Source of the DNA: Bacteroides sp. OM05-12
GTDB taxonomy: Bacteria; Bacteroidota; Bacteroidia; Bacteroidales; Bacteroidaceae
Assembly (NCBI RefSeq): GCF_003438995.1
Contig: NZ_QSUN01000002.1
Location: forward strand, 352,120 to 416,119
DNA: 64,000 nt
Direction: 5' to 3'
The notes below the pieces were generated by a model. That model was not told the origin of the DNA and ran no database searches. It worked only from the letters and a program-made list of their open reading frames with translations. Positions 62,610 to 64,000 of this stretch are shown piece after piece (within the stretch, counting starts at the first letter, position 1; each line of letters starts with the position of its first letter). Made by a program: the position numbers and the translations under genes.

Positions 62610-63947
62610 CTATTCTTCAATAATGTTTTTAAATTCCATCCAACCTGGAGCGATATAATATTTGTCATAAGAACCTTTGGGAATATATAAATTGTAAGTA
62701 TACCAAAATGTAGTATTATCTGCGCTTGGAGGAATAGGGTTTAATGAATGGATTTCAATTAAAGAAAGGCAGTTTGAAAAGGTATGATTTCCTAATGATT
62801 TTAAATTGCAGGGAAGTATTAATTTTTCAATGCTACTGCCTTTAAATGCACTGCTTCCTATACTTTCTAACCCTTCAGGCAGAGTTATAGAAGATATTCG
62901 TGAATATTCAAAAGTCTGAGAAAGTATCTTTTTTATTTTAGGAGGAATAATTATGGATTTAATGCCTGTATATGCAAAAGCTGAACTTTCTATTGTTCCT
63001 AAATCATTTGGTAATTGTATGGATATTAATGAAGTGCAATCAGAAAATGCTCCGTTTGATATGGTTCTTACAGTTTGCGGAATATTTACTTTGATTAGTT
63101 TTTTACAATTTTTGAAAGAGCTTTCTCCAATTGATTTTAAGTCGTTGGGAAGAAGGCATATTCTGATATTAGAGTTCATGAAAGCTTCTTTAGGTAATTC
63201 GTTCTCATTGTTACTATAGTAATTATCTTGATAACTCACAATGTGTGCTTTACTCATATCTATATAAATAAGTTTGTCTGATTTTCTTATAGTGAACATA
63301 TCTACAAAATTGATGTTCCCTGTGATAGTCAGCTTGCTAATATCTTCGTTTAGAAACTCTTTCAATGTTCCCGGTGTTTCCAAATTAATGACGAGTTCTT
63401 TGTATTCCACCATAACTTTGCAGGAATCGGGTTCTCCACCACATGATGCAATGACATAAGCCTCACCGGAATTTACGGCAGTGACCCAGCCGTTTTCGTT
63501 CACTTTTACTATTTGTTCGTCGCTTGTCTCCCATTTCACATATTGGTTAATGGATGACGCTGGATTTAATGTTACCGACAGGCTTTGCATTTCATCGGGC
63601 TTTAATGTTATCTCTTTGTTTGAGATCGTTACTTCGAACGGTTTTACATTAATCCTGCAAGTCGCTACTTGCTCTGAGTTGGATTCTTTTACAGAGATGG
63701 TGGCATGTCCGTTGGCAATAGCGGTGACAAAACCTTTGTCATCGACTGTCGCTATGTTTTCGTTTGATGAAGAGAAGATATATGTCGCTGTGGCTGTTGG
63801 CTTGTCACGATTGATTTTTAGTTGGTAACAGGTTTTAACCGCCAGGTCAATCTGCCCATTTTCAAGATAAATCTGATTGACAGGTTCCTCGTCCTTGCAA
63901 CTCAGAAGAACCAAAACAGAAAGCATTAGTAATAGAATCTTTTTCAT
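62610..63947 (-). CDS. Lipoprotein with Ig-like and BspA-like LRR domains, copy 2
   Basis: 445 aa from ATG 63947 (MKKILLLMLSVLVLLSCKDE); two codons longer if from 63953. The architecture equals copy 1: two Ig-like domains (IANGHATISVKESNSEQVAT, NSGEAYVIASCGGEPDSCKV), the same linking domain (ITGNINFVDMFTIRKSDKLI), then LRRs, ending LYIPKGSYDKYYIAPGWMEF. Signal peptide, linking domain and last 45 residues are the best conserved; the Ig and LRR parts differ more. This looks like a family kept for surface variation. Its upstream region reaches the window edge. Confidence 0.85.
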   Translation of the reverse strand: MKKILLLMLSVLVLLSCKDEEPVNQIYLENGQIDLAVKTCYQLKINRDKPTATATYIFSSSNENIATVDDKGFVTAIANGHATISVKESNSEQVATCRINVKPFEVTISNKEITLKPDEMQSLSVTLNPASSINQYVKWETSDEQIVKVNENGWVTAVNSGEAYVIASCGGEPDSCKVMVEYKELVINLETPGTLKEFLNEDISKLTITGNINFVDMFTIRKSDKLIYIDMSKAHIVSYQDNYYSNNENELPKEAFMNSNIRICLLPNDLKSIGESSFKNCKKLIKVNIPQTVRTISNGAFSDCTSLISIQLPNDLGTIESSAFAYTGIKSIIIPPKIKKILSQTFEYSRISSITLPEGLESIGSSAFKGSSIEKLILPCNLKSLGNHTFSNCLSLIEIHSLNPIPPSADNTTFWYTYNLYIPKGSYDKYYIAPGWMEFKNIIEE

Positions 63948-64000
63948 ATGCATTTACAGGGTTTAGTTTATGGTTACAAATCTAAGAATATTTTTGTAAA
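63934..64000. repeat. Cassette border repeat, copy 2, reaching the window edge
   Basis: Partner of 62211-62277. By analogy the next bases beyond 64000 should hold another tail-tip fragment on the plus strand. Confidence 0.88.

Noticed and set aside
34161..64000. One complete prophage from the S24 repressor to the right edge
   Set aside because: No integrase, attachment repeats, terminase or capsid genes are visible, and clearly non-phage genes (TPR-AraC sensor, T9SS protein) lie in between. A shared origin is possible but not shown.
1..64000. tRNA, rRNA or insertion sequences with transposase
   Set aside because: None recognised on either strand by eye; a covariance or profile search would be needed to exclude small RNAs.

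Overview
The window reads as a chromosomal segment of a gut Bacteroides or a close relative. The glycan-degrading enzymes are of Bacteroides type. Promoters match the Bacteroides -7 consensus TAnnTTTG, several secreted proteins carry type IX secretion (T9SS/Por) sorting tails, and Bacteroides-type HU, DUF4248 and DUF4373 proteins are present. The species cannot be fixed from this sequence alone.

Positions 1-4.3 kb hold a minus-strand group of secreted proteins: a gingipain-like C25 peptidase cut by the window edge and two S74-chaperone proteins that share an almost identical 259-bp 3' end encoding the sorting tail. Positions 4.3-6.0 kb hold a corrinoid-methyltransferase-type pair (a MetH-activation-like protein and a UroD/MtbA-like methyltransferase). 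From 6.15 to 22.15 kb, on the plus strand, lie seven exported carbohydrate-active enzymes: GH95, GH105, GH140, a GH78-sialidase-fold fusion, GH127, GH141 and a second GH78. This set matches the rhamnogalacturonan-II side-chain enzymes known from Bacteroides. No SusC/SusD pair, lyase or hybrid two-component sensor is present here, so uptake and sensing must be encoded elsewhere.

Positions 22.2-31.7 kb are accessory: a DUF1016 nuclease-like gene, an AraC regulator, an acetyltransferase, three tandem membrane-anchored AraC-type regulators (the first cut short by an in-frame TAA), and an AbiE toxin-antitoxin pair with a palindrome over its promoter. A 212-bp copy of the AraC gene start and its upstream region recurs 6572 bp downstream, bracketing most of this block.

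From about 31.8 kb to the right edge the window looks like mobile or phage-derived DNA mixed with ordinary accessory genes. It starts with a BspA-like leucine-rich-repeat protein and an S24/LexA-type repressor facing a cluster of TAGAnnnTCTA operator-like palindromes. Small phage-like genes, a DUF4373 replication protein and a DnaB helicase follow, separated by arrays of a roughly 110-140-bp palindromic repeat. After a truncated AAA ATPase, YD-repeat-like proteins, a TPR-AraC regulator and an HU protein, a siphovirus-like tail module runs from 50.5 to 60.8 kb: a possible terminator-type protein, tail tube, chaperones with a -1 frameshift signal, tape measure, a Dit-like protein and a tail-tip protein. 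No capsid, portal, terminase or integrase gene is visible.

The most unusual feature is at 59.8-64 kb. The tail-tip gene ends in an AT-rich, apparently exchanged C-terminal region. After it comes a unit made of an inverted Ig-like/BspA lipoprotein gene plus a promoterless, startless fragment homologous to the last part of the tail tip. A second, paralogous lipoprotein with a near-identical upstream region (offset 1723 bp) runs to the window edge. This looks like an expression locus followed by silent tail-tip cassettes, each paired with a variable surface lipoprotein.
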